The notes beneath the pieces are model-generated. The model did not search any database. It worked only from the letters and a program-made list of their open reading frames with translations, and was not told the DNA's origin. A DNA stretch of 64,000 nucleotides. Origin: Rhopalosiphum padi. Taxonomy: Eukaryota > Arthropoda > Insecta > Hemiptera > Aphididae. Location: NCBI RefSeq assembly GCF_020882245.1, contig NC_083597.1:50012152-50076151 (forward strand). Reading direction: 5' to 3'. Below, piece by piece: positions 11,903 through 23,555 of the stretch; the stretch's first letter is position 1, and each line of letters begins with the position of its first letter. The position numbers and the translations under genes were made by a program.

Positions 11903-14900
11903 ATGTCATTATTTCCAGCGTATCTAGATAGCACAACAAAATCTAGTTCAACTGCAGATGTGGAAGGTAAGATAGTTTATTTTACTGATTTATAAATGAA
12001 TGTACCCATTTATTTTTAAATCAATAGGTAGGTGTCTAACGTAGATTATAGACTTTTTGACCGTGTCAAAAAATTGAATTTCTCATGACTGATAAATATT
12101 AAGAAAGGACATTTGGTAATTATTTTTAAATGTAGGATGTTTGGTCCACAAAATTTTTGCTGTAGGATGTTTTGTTCTATCCTATTATTTAAATCATTAT
12201 TAATTATACTAATTTCTTTAGGATTATTCAAGTTTATTAACAATTAATAAATTTATTTTTAATAGTCAATTTAATGTTTAAACTATAATATATAATATAC
12301 AGTGAAATCCCGTTACAACAAACTCTAGGGGACTGAATTTTTTTTTCATTATAATGGAAATTTTGTTGTAACGAAAATTTGAATAAGCTCTTTTTCAGCA
12401 GGGGACTTCTATGATTTTTTGTTGTAATGGGAATTTACTGTATATAATTTAAAAATGTTATAACATTTTTAATATTTTTTAAATTACTTAATACAAATTA
12501 TACAATATATAATTACAAATAATTAAATAAGCCAGTAAGACAATTATATTATGTCAAAACTAAAATGCTGTAAAAATGTATTATTTTTATTAATTTCTAA
12601 AAAAATTATAATATAGTTACCAAATTTTAATTCAATAAAAAAATATAAATTGATTTGTATGTCAACTTTAGTTTAGTTTTGAATTTATTTAATTGAATTT
12701 TTAGTTAATGTTGAATATTTTAATAATTTAATTTATCAATTTATTATAATCAATTTTATAACTTATTTTTATAAGCAAATGAAGAACAAAAGGTAGTACA
12801 ATCAGAATGGCTTAAAAATTCTAGTTTTGAGCCTGAAGCTTCAAAACTTATTGACAATTTAATTAAAGAAGATAAAAAACAAGAACATGAGACAAATGTT
12901 CGAATTTCTTTTAAACAGTACAAAAAATTACACGGGAAAAAGAAGAAAAAAAAGGATAAAAAACATGTTAAAAAAATTAATCGACCAAAGTAAGTCATAA
13001 TTCAAGTACTTAGGTATTTTTGTTTCAAATCATTTTTATTAAATTCCTTAGTTATTTATGGTTAACTTAACTTTTTTCAGATTATTTGTTGACCAAATTT
13101 TAAAGGACTGTGATTTTGTTTCAATTGATTGTAAAAGAGAATTGGGAAATTTAAAAGTTGAAAAACTGTATAGACCTGCTGCTCCTATGTAAGTTAATTA
13201 TTAACATAATAAGGATACTTCTATCTGTATATTGAAGTATATTTAATTGAGATATTAAAATATTAATTTTTTTTGTTCTATTTTGTCTTAAGGTTTCGTG
13301 TCAGTAATAAATATCGTGTTCTAGATAATCAAGGATGGGCTTATAATTCTTTTAAGCAAAAACAAATTAAACGATATTACACTTTAAAAGAAAAAGATTA
13401 TGGCGATAGAAGTATTGATATAAATATAGAAGAAGATTGTTTAACTCAAAATAAAATGTTAATAAATATTCCTAAAAAAATTCAAAATGAAGATAATGAT
13501 ATTGAAAAAGTTGAGTTGAATTCAATAAAATGTGAAAATTATTTAACTGAATTGACTGCTGGATTTAATAAACATTTAGCAGAACAGCCAAATGATATCG
13601 ATTCATGGATTAAATTTGTAAATCATCAGGTAAGATTTTATTTTAAATGTATTATATTTTTTAAAGTTATCTTAAATTCTTCTTTTTATTTTTCTTCAGC
13701 CTCAACTATTTGAGGTCAGTCGTATTTTCTCTACACTTCTTTAGGGCTCTGTCCGCTACCTTTTATTTACTTACCCAAGGCTTTTTTCATGTCATTTTTT
13801 ATTTTGTTCATCCGTCTCTTTTTCTGTTTTCCTCTCTCTCTATATCTCTCTCTCTTTATTCATTTCACAGTTATGCTTGACTCATAGTCAAGCTTCTTCT
13901 CATAACATGAATAAATAATCTCAACCTATTCTCTCTTATTTTATCAACAATTGGTGCCACTTCTACACTACCTTTAATATATTAATTTCTTACTCTATTA
14001 TATTAACCACACATTCATCTTAGGATTATCATCTTCACTACATTCAACCTCTGTTTTTAATATCAATATATCCACAATATTCTAATCCATATTACATGGC
14101 TGGTCTCATACTACTCTGTGAAAATTATTTTAAATTAACTTTGATACAAATTGTTAAACAGGAAGCGTTATATTCTTTAAACCGCGGGTATGGTTATAAA
14201 TGTAAATTGAATAAAAAAGTTATCTTAGAGAAGCAAATTGCTATATTAGACAAAGCACTTTCATTCAATTTTGAAAATGATCAGCTTCTTGATATGAAAT
14301 GGACACTTGCTGAAGATTATTTTACACCAGAAGAAGTAATGTCTCACAAGTTATTTAAAAATATTTTTTAACAATTGTATTTTTATATATCAGCTTAATA
14401 AAGAATTATTGAAAGAATTAGAAAAATATAGTTCAACCAAATCTTCTCAAGCTTTATTATGGTGTCACTATATAAATGTAAATCAAAACTCTTTATCAGA
14501 TTGTACAACCTCCAGTGTTCTTAAAAGGTATTCAGATGCTATGTTTGCTTTAAGTAAAATTAAACGAGGTTTACCATTGGATGAACAATTTGATATACAA
14601 CAAAATATTATTGGTTAGTAATATATTGTATTAATTCTAATTCAATCTCCTTAATAACAAAATATTTTGTTATACTTCCACTTCTTATTATATATTATAT
14701 TAATTAAATGATTTTAATGTTTTTAATGTATATATACATGTTATAGAACTGTTTGTGAAGTGTGGTTTATTTCTGAGACAGGCTGGACATTATGAACAGT
14801 TGTTAACATTAATAAACATGTATTTTTCAATCAGCATTAACCACTTTGATAATGATCTTATTGAAAAGTTTTATATTGAATCATCTGATGACATAAGTAA

Positions 14901-17900
14901 AAAAACAAAACATATTAATCTATATAATATATTTTTTATGGTATAAATATAATGATCTTTTAATATATTACAGTTTTTGATAATGAATTGAAAACTATGC
15001 CTCTGAATAAAGCATGGTATCAAGTAGAATCATTGCGATCACGTGATCGTTGGTTACCTCTTCCTAAGCATATGGCAGATGATGCGGAAGATCCTCAAAG
15101 AGTTGTTTTACCTGAAGAAATGGCAGAATTAGTTCAACCTTTAGCCATTCATAAGTCTGTCATTGCAAATCTAGTTACTGCCTGCTTTATTTTACTAAAA
15201 ATGCCAATTTTACCATTTCGCCATTTTGTTGCATACCAATTAGGCATTCATAAATGCCATTATTACTTAGATAGTCTTGAAATTGTTCTCAGTAGTCTCT
15301 TTATGGCTCATCATTTTGAAGATTGTAAGTTAATGTTTACATTATATGTGTTTAATTTCTATTATCCTTGCTATAATCATAATGTATTAATAATCATATT
15401 TTTTTCTAGCAAACTTTGGTGAAAAGAAAGCAAGTAATGCATTGTTGGTAATGCTCAATACTGCAATGCCACCTAACTATTATGAAGAATCTATTTCCAG
15501 CCAAACATATTCTCGTTTTTTAACTAGTATTTTAAGACATATAACTGATTGCTTGTATGCTATGGATTATATTGATGAGGCTAATATGTTTTTAGTATGG
15601 TGGTTAAGATTTGAAAGATATTGTATGATTGTAAATTTTAGCTCTGATAACAGTCGTTTGGTGTCTGAAGTTAAGTTATTACTTGGAAAACCTCATTACA
15701 GGTAATATATCATTCAAATAAAGTAACTTTACCCAGTTAAAAGGCATTTTTATGTTACAGAAATAATATTCCTTTGTTCATTGAATTTGCATTACTCAAA
15801 AATCAAGTAGGCAAAAAAGATGATTCTTTGAAAATTTTACAAAAACTAATTGATGGTCAGTCTGTTTTGTTGGATAATAAACCAGTTTATTTAAATAATA
15901 CTTATCGAGCACCATACACAGCTATTTATAAGAATATTGTTGAAATATTAATTCAATCTGAATGCAAGTAAGTAATATTTATTTATATTTTCTATATGTA
16001 TATAAATTCATATTAATTGATTAATTGTATGTCGTTACTAACAATAATTGTTTTGGATTTAGAGAAAAAGCTTTACAAACACTTATAGCTCTTGCAACTG
16101 GAGTATTGCCAAAAAATGCAAATTTAAATTTAACAGAAGAAGCAATGCTTGTATTTGATAATGTCACAGAAAGCATTTTAAAAGATAAAGAACAATTTGC
16201 ATACTGTGATCTAAAATATAATTACTTGCCACAATTTCTCATTGAATGGGTTATTTGTCGTGCTTGGTTTTTGTATTTGACTGAGAGTGTACAAACTTCT
16301 GTATCTATGCTTAAAGATGTAATTATAAAAATTAAAAATATTATTACAACAGAAAACTATCAAAAAAACCAGTAAGACAATTTTAATATATTATACTTAA
16401 GTTTAAATATTTAGTAATAAATTTGAAATTGTTATAGTGCTGCTGAAGAAATCTTAACTGAAACTATGATTGTTATTTTAAATTATCATTGTAACAAATC
16501 AAAAACATATCATAAAGAATTAAAAATATGTTTAAGAAGTGCTATATCAAAGTATTCTCACAATATGCAATTTTTATTTTCGATGGTCTGGAATGAGGTA
16601 AAATAAAAGTATATATATTATAAAGGAATATATTCTATGTGCATTGTTAATTAAATGCTTTTGTGGATTTAAAATAGTTATAATAATATGTGTGATAGAT
16701 GATAATGATTTTCTTTGTGGTGCTCAATATTATCAAAGTTATTTGTTGTTAAAAGATATCAACGGCTGGATAAAATGATCAAATTATATGAAAAATTATT
16801 TTTAATAATAGTTTTATTCTTGACATATCAATGACATTATATTCCCAAGATTGGTGGTTAATGATAATACATAATATATAATAATTAACAAATAACTAAG
16901 TTTATTATTAATTTTATTATTGATGTATTAAACAGCAATTTCCTACTTAGTTATCTATTTACGCCAATAACATAATTATAACAATATACTTGATAACAAA
17001 CCATACTTTTAAATATATTTTATAAATCTTTAAAATGTATATAATATTTTAATTGAATATGTCGATTTTTAGTTATACCACTAAAATCCTATACCTAGTA
17101 TTAATATCAATATGGAAATTTTGAAAAGATTAATACAAAAATATTTATTATATTATTATTAAAAATTTGTTTTCATTTCAATTTGTAAAACACCTTTAAG
17201 TTTTTAAATTTTAATATATATATATATATATATTTATTTGTTCTTCGTTGACAATAAAGTTGTTTATTTATATTTTACAGACTAAGTATGGAGGTTTTGG
17301 AACACCACTATGGCAAATTGAAAATGTTTATGTTGATAATATTGTTGCTGAAAATATGGAAACTGTTAGATTAATGTTGATTCTAGTGGGTAGAGAACGA
17401 TTGAGAATAGCAAGTGATGTAGCAAGAAAACATTTGAATGATAATAAAAGTTCCATGAGTATATACGGTAAAATGTTTTAATTTATTTTATGACTAACAT
17501 ATGTTTTTAAATAAGGTACCATTATATACTTGAAGTACATTGAATTGAATTGATTTTTAATTCAATGTTATATAGTTATTAATTGTATCTGTAATGTGAG
17601 AGTTTTGTGGTGTTATTTAATATCCTATAAACTGAAATTAAATGATCTTTAATTCATGATACTTATAACTAAGTTTATTTTTGTTTTAACAAAGTAATAA
17701 GAGCTCACAATATTTTTTTAGAAAATAATTATGAACATATTTATAATATCTACTATTATAAATATGTTCATAATTTCTAAATGTTTTTGTATATTTTCAA
17801 TTGAAAAATGTTTTAAATTACAATCTTTTACTATTTATATTTTATAAATCAGCTGAAATATTATTATACTCATATTTGTATTTTAATTGCTGTTTAACTT

Positions 17901-18286
17901 TTTTTTATAGGAGGTGGAAATATTTTAGATGTGTGCAAAAACATGCGCAATTTGTTTGACTATTTTATAAGAAATCTTAGCAATATTACAGGAATGAAAA
18001 AGTGTCCAATGTTTTGGCGACTTTATTTACACTATATTTCTGAAACCTCACCATCGGATTATAAAAAATGTTTCTACGAAGCTGTTGAAAACTGTCCATG
18101 GCATAAGGTATATTAAATTTTAAAAGTATTTATTGTTAATTAAAAAATGTGTGTTTACAGTTTTTATACATGGAAGCTGCATTTTACCTACTAGAAGAGC
18201 TGCCAAACATCTGTGACATATTAGTCGAAAAAGAGTTACGAATACACATTACCCACGAAGAGTTGTTAGTGTTGAGAGAAGACTAA
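11903..18286 (+). CDS. NRDE2: NRDE2, nuclear RNA-surveillance factor (complete, 15 exons)
   Basis: Exons: 11903-11966, 12776-12989, 13081-13188, 13293-13629, 14162-14335, 14394-14613, 14747-14896, 14974-15324, 15410-15701, 15761-15967, 16063-16371, 16438-16597, 17281-17467, 17911-18107, 18161-18286. All introns are GT-AG with matching phases; they sum to 3,096 nt, or 1,031 aa (human is about 1,160). An in-frame stop at 11,888 supports the start. The N-terminus MSLFPAYLDS matches the family's MALFPA start. A basic run (GKKKKKKDKKHVKK) near residues 80-93 is a likely nuclear signal. Exons 3-4 resemble the MTR4-interacting region. Exons 5-15 are helical half-TPR (HAT) repeats, including FLRQAGH and ESLRSRDRW, and the C-terminus has VEKELRIHITHEELLVLRED. 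In the family, NRDE2 binds the exosome helicase MTR4 and restrains it in nuclear speckles, and supports nuclear RNAi in worms. Exons 14-15 are duplicated downstream. Confidence 0.96.
12300..12440. mobile_element. 141-bp MITE with TA target site (pogo/mariner-like)
   Basis: Lies in NRDE2 intron 1. The ends are inverted repeats of about 24 bp: cagtgaaatcccgttacaac at the left, and cagtaaattcccattacaac reading inward from the right. Each end is flanked by TA (12298-12299 and 12441-12442), the expected duplication for Tc1/mariner or pogo elements. There is no coding capacity. Confidence 0.8.
16598..17280. other. NRDE2 intron 12
   Basis: AT-rich intron containing a (TA) run at about 17,214-17,232 just before the acceptor. 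No gene or element is recognised. The intron at 17,468-17,910 holds a near-perfect inverted repeat around 17,720-17,775 (ttatgaacatatttataat and its reverse complement), which could fold. Confidence 0.5.
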
Positions 18287-18325
18287 ATTAAATATCATAC
18301 TTAGTAAAAACTATTTTTAATACTA

Positions 18326-18331
18326 AATAAA
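18326..18331 (+). terminator. NRDE2 poly(A) signal
   Basis: AATAAA 40 nt after the NRDE2 stop codon. The same hexamer is retained in the downstream duplicate. Confidence 0.6.
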
Positions 18332-18560
18332 TCATTAAAATATGTTAATAAGAGAGTTCAATAATTTTTTTCAATTTATGATGTATATTCTAATATATTT
18401 AAAAATTATTTGTGTAATGTATAAAATATGACTATTTTTATGATAAGACTGAATATTTTGTATGATATTAATATATTAATTTAAAATAAATATTTCAATT
18501 GCAGAATTAATTAAGATGTTTATATTGCCATGAAAAATTTGGTATTCAAAATAATCTAAC

Positions 18561-19641
18561 ATAATATATAACTTAATAAACAAAACTTTCATTATGCTCT
18601 AAACTATAGAATTAATAATTTATTCAACATATTTTCAATATTGAGGAGATAGTTTTTAATATAAAATTAAATCTAGTTAGTACTTTGTAGGAAATGTTAA
18701 ATGACTATAGAGGATTTGAAACATAGATTTTTGTTAAAAAGACCTACTTTCGTTCCAACATATTAAATACTGGTCGATCTTTTATTACATCATATACATT
18801 TACTTATTAAATTTGTCTTCTAAAATGTATACATTTTTTTTTATATTCAATAACCTTAATAACTAATTACATTTGTTTTGGTAAATTAATGGAAAAGTTA
18901 TTTATACTATAATCTGAACTCTGAAGTAGATATATTATGATTTAATCAGTTTTCAATGTCAATTTTTATAATTAAGACTTAAAAATGTATTACAATATTT
19001 CACAACTTGATCTTTCTGATTTATGTGGGTTTTGCTAAACTCTTATTTTAAGTTTTAGTAAAAAAAAACAATTTTTTATTGTATTTTCAAACATTAGGTG
19101 TAAAAATTAGAAATTTCATATGGATTTGAACATAAAAGGCTTTTAAAAAAATTGGAAATTAGTTTTTTGATATTTTTTAATAACTTTAAGAATACCTTAT
19201 GATGAATCTTGTATTAAACTTTCAAGTATTTTTACTGACAAACTGTTATATCTGAATAAAATAAAAATAAAAAATTTAATTATAATCTTTAAATAGAACA
19301 AAAATTAACAAAATATTTTGAAAATGTTATAAATTATAATGTTTATTAAATAATTTCATTAATATTTAGTAAAGTTTTCAAGTTTCTACAGTTATTAATT
19401 TTTTAATTACAATAAGAAATGTAATTGATTTTGCAAAAACTGATTCTATATAAAAATTCTTGTTTTTTGAATTCTTGTGAAAATTAATGTGAATTTTTTA
19501 TTTTTTATTCCTTAAAAGTACTAACTAGATTCAATTTGCTACTAAAAACTATCTCCTCAATATTGAAAATATGTTGAATAAATCATTAATTCTATAGTTT
19601 AGAGCATAGTGAAAGTTCTGTTCATTAAATTATATATTATT
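18561..19641. mobile_element. DNA-transposon-like element with about 130-bp terminal inverted repeats
   Basis: The sequence at about 18,561-18,690 (including tatgctctaaactatagaat and tcaatattgaggagatag) returns as its reverse complement at about 19,510-19,641 with few mismatches. The interior is AT-rich with no open frame, so it is non-autonomous. I could not identify a target-site duplication. A second, inverted and one-sided copy lies at 21,767-22,695. It sits just downstream of the NRDE2 3' UTR. Confidence 0.75.
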
Positions 19642-19649
19642 ATACAACT

Positions 19650-21265
19650 CACAAATACGGTAATCGACTTAATCACATTTTTAGTGACAATTTCTAGACA
19701 CCCGATCACCCACCATTCCCTATCGATTTTCCGGTGAAACGATTTTCACTCAACCACCTCGAAGGCGGCTTCTATATACCGGAATCGAGTTTCACCAGCC
19801 CATAGTAGAAAAATAAATCCTGTAGTATTACAAAGAGTTCTATAAAAAAAAAAAACATGATCTATCAAATTATTATAATATTTATCATCCGTGGCAAACG
19901 ACAATCGTCGTCATTTGTAGGAAACGATTAACAATTCAAATATAATTTTATTAAACAGTCGTCAAACAGCCTTCAGTACGTGACAAATACTCTCATAGTC
20001 TCATTTTCATAAAATATTTCAATAATTCCATTCCAAAGCGTAAAGAAGACGAATGAAGAAATAATCTAGCTGTTTCTTCTGTGGTGGTCCACGTTTGAAC
20101 TTAATATGGCACAGCTTGATTTCGCCGAAAATCGTCGAAGGATAGGTATAATTACGTAAGTTTTTTTTCCTATAATTTTGGGGTAGTAATAAATTTAATA
20201 TTTATACTTTAAATAAATGTTTATTGACTTGTACAAGCTGCTACCCTGATAACTTAGACCTATATTTTATTTACGATCGTCCAATGCAGTTGGTCGGCAA
20301 CCGGCGGGTTATTGTAACAAGTAACAACCCGTTTTAAATTCTTAAACGATGAAATCTTTTTTTTTTTAAATATTTTATTATTTTAAAGTTCTAGATAATA
20401 TTTTTTTTCATAGCAAACAATTTAAGAATACAAAATTTTTATTTTTGTCCGCGAACTGTTTTTAATTTGTGAATATGGCATGAGAGTTCAAAAAGGTTAA
20501 AGTTCAAAAATAGCCAAGAATGAAATAAATTCGTCAATTATACCTTGGATCCTGGACGCGTAACAATGAATGTATATTGATTTTAATATTATTTAGTTTT
20601 TTTTCTATCTGTTATGAATTTTTGTAGCAAATATGATCTATTTAGTTCTTTGGGTGGTTAATAGTAAAATAAAATAAAAAAGTTCAGATCTTGTCATAAT
20701 GTTGGAAACACGGGAATCATTATTCATTACGCTATTTATGTACTTGTATAATTTCGACAAAATTAATTAATTTACTAAGTTTTAATTCAAAAATGCTAAT
20801 CATAGGATGTTGAAAATTTTACCAACTGTCTACATTATGATTTCCTATACATTGTATAATTATAAAAACATTTTAACAATTTTAAATAATTATATTTTTT
20901 TTTTTTTAAGCCGATAAAAATTATTGATAGCAAATATGATTTAAAATTTAATACAGTGTTCTTCATCAGTCACTAAATTACTGCAATAAAAAATGTATAG
21001 TCACGATATTATATTTTTATAAACGTTTAAAATCAAAATTTTGACAAATTTTGTCTAAATCTATATAATTTTCAAATTATTTTTTCATCAGATATTTATA
21101 TAATAATGTATTTTTATATACAAATGTAAAATAGTAATTCTCATTAGTTTTTTTACCTATAAAAAATATAAAAGGTTTACTGGAAAGTCAGATTATTTTT
21201 TATGACTGAAGTTCAATATTTTATGACTTATTGAGTATTATTGACTTATTTTATTACATTAATTT
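19650..21265 (-). repeat. Inverted copy of the left-arm long repeat
   Basis: Read on the minus strand, this matches the order of landmarks in the units at 2.6-9.7 kb, most closely unit 3: tagaactctttgta (about 19,830), gtttaat-gactgtt (about 19,960), ttcttcattcgtcttcttta (about 20,050), the ccggttgccga segment (about 20,300), tagatcatatttgctac (about 20,627), and the ctaatgagaatt tail (about 21,140). It fills the space between the transposon at 18,561-19,641 and the duplicated NRDE2 exons. The first 180 bases (about 19,650-19,830), with cctcgaaggcggcttc, are not seen in the other copies. Confidence 0.75.
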
Positions 21266-21770
21266 TTGTATTTTAATTGCTATTTAACTTTTTTTTATAG
21301 GAGTTGGAAAAATTTAAATGTGTGCAAAAACATGCGCAATTTGTTTGACTATTTTATAAGAAATCTTAGCAATATCACAGGGATGAAAAAGTTGTCCAAG
21401 TTTTGGCGACTTTATTTACACTATATTTCTGAAACCTCACCATCGGATTATAAAAAATGTTTCTACGAAGCTGTTGAAAACTGTCCATGGCATAAGGTAT
21501 ATTACATTTTAAAAGTATATATTGTTAATTAAAAAATGTGTGTTTACAGTTTTTATACATGGAAGCTGCATTTTACCTACTAGAAGAGCTGCCAAACATC
21601 TGTGACATATTAGTCGAAAAAGAGTTACGAATACACATTACCCACGAAGAGTTGTTAGTGTTGAGAGAAGACTAAATTAAATATCATACTTAGTAAAAAC
21701 TATTTTTAATACTAAATAAATCATTGAAATATGTTAATAAGAGAGTTCAATAATTCTTTTCAATTTATAG
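21266..21770 (+). pseudogene. Duplicated NRDE2 exons 14-15, frame-broken
   Basis: A second copy of the intron tail, exon 14, intron, exon 15 and 3' UTR of NRDE2. The exon-14 copy (21301-21496) is 196 nt instead of 197. Near its start gga-aat-att-tta-gat has become gga-aaa-att-taa, so splicing from exon 13 would hit a stop after five codons. A further +1/-1 pair changes KCPMF to KLSKF. The exon-15 copy (21550-21675) is identical to the original across all 126 nt, and the 3' UTR with its AATAAA is nearly identical. Splice sites are intact. It could be a relic, or an alternative 3' terminal module if another upstream exon supplies the right frame; I favour a relic. Confidence 0.85.
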
Positions 21771-22695
21771 AATTAATGATTTATTCAACATATTTTCAAT
21801 ATTGAGAAAATAGTTTTTAATATAAAATTAAATCTAGTTAGTACTTTGAAGGGATAAAAAATTCACATTAATTTTCAAAATAATTCAAAAAACAAGATTT
21901 TTTATAGGTATAGAATCAGTTTTTGCAAAATCAATTACATTTCTTATTGTATTTAAATAATTAATAACTGTAGAAACTTGAAAATTTTACCAAATATTAA
22001 TGAAATCATCTAATAGACGTAATTTATAACATTTTCAAAATATTTTGCTAATTTTTGTTCTATTTAGAGATTCTAACTAAATTTTTTATTTTTATTTTAT
22101 TCAGATATGATAGTTTGTCAGTAAAAATACTTGAAAATGTAATACAAGATTCATCATAAGGTATTCTTAAAGTTATTAAAAAATATCAAAAAACTGATTT
22201 CCAATTTTTTTAAAAGCATTTTTTGTGCAAATCTGTATGAAATTTCTAATTGTTACACCGAATGTTTCAAAATGCAATAAAAAATGTTTATTTTTTACTA
22301 AAACTTAAAATAAGAGTTTAGCAAAAACCCACATAAATCAGAAAGATCAAGTGACAAGTTGTGAAATATTGTTAAACATTTTCAAGTCTTAATTATGAAA
22401 ATTGACATTGAAAACGGATTAAATCATAATATATTTACTTTCAAGTTCAGATTATAATATGAAAAATAACTTTTCCAAAACAAGTGTAATTACAAGTGTT
22501 ATTTCGTAGTTATTCAAGTCATTGAATATAAAAAAAATGTATACATTTTTGAAGACAAATTTAATAAGTATATGTATATAGTGTAATAAAAGATCGATCA
22601 GTATTTATAATATGTTGGAACTAAAGTAGGTCTTTTCAGCAAAAAACTATATACCTATTTCAAATCCTCTATAGTCATTTGACATTTTCTATTAT
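21767..22695 (-). mobile_element. Inverted, one-ended copy of the 18.6-kb element
   Basis: Starts inside the terminal repeat (tagaattaatgatttattca) and then runs through the interior of the 18,561-19,641 element in reverse orientation: gcaaaatcaattacattt, acaagattcatcataagg, gatcgat-cagtattta, ending at actatagaggatttg reversed. The second terminal repeat is missing. Its start coincides exactly with the end of homology between the two NRDE2 3' copies, so the duplication breakpoint lies at this element. Confidence 0.75.
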
Positions 22696-23555
22696 CAGGT
22701 GGTAAATATCTTATTATTCTTATTCTTTGGGCGGCTGTTCAGTATTCAACACGATTTAAAATAAGTAGTTTGTTCTGGGGTCTATAGTTTTATCACTGTT
22801 ATTGACCCAGGCACGTATACTATGGGGGAGGGTTCATCCTAGTGTGAGAAAAACAGCAATACTATCTGATAGGTATCTTGGGAAAAATCATGGAGTAAAT
22901 ATGACTATGTTTTTAACAGCCACAATCGGAGTAACTGATATTCGTAGTAATTTATCCGGAGCATTACTATAATTCGGTGAAATCACTTTTCGTGGCTACG
23001 GTGTTATCCTCTTTTTATTTTTATTGTTTTATCTGCCTTGTTCATGATTTTATCAGAATTTAACGGAAAATAAACAAAATGTATTGTTAAAAAATGTTTA
23101 TAGTGATTAGATACTAGAGATAAAATAATAAATAGTAAACGTTAAATGAAGAAGTAATAATGATTATTAAGTAATTATAAGTATTCATTCTATCACTTAC
23201 ATAACTACATAAGTCATAAGTATCAATTTTCGAACCATTTGTTATTATAAATATTTAAACAAATACATTTATACATGTGACGTATTATTTAAACGTTCTA
23301 TTGTTATCACTTAAATTTCATTAATTTCAGTTAATTTAAATTTAAATGTATCTTAAGTTACTAGAAATTATTAAGGACTAGGTACAACCTATTACATATT
23401 TGAATTTTGTTTCAAATTATTCTTGAAGTAAGAATTTGTTATTTGTATGTTTCTTGGATTATTTTATAATAAAATTTTGTGTTTATATATATTATGATTT
23501 TGTATTAGACCTTAAACTAAATATTTTTTAGGTATTAAGTTAATTTCCTTCAAAT
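22696..23555. promoter_or_regulatory. CIP2A upstream region and 5' leader
   Basis: Intergenic stretch, less AT-rich than its neighbours around 22,720-23,000 (gggggagggttcatcc, tatccggagcattac). The acceptor tattttttag at 23,523-23,532 suggests a 5' UTR intron that ends just before the CIP2A start codon. No TATA box or other element can be assigned with confidence. Confidence 0.4.

Noticed and set aside
12756..12998. Minus-strand frame of 80 codons
   Set aside because: Antisense of the lysine-rich NRDE2 exon 2; its phenylalanine run is just the complement of AAA codons.
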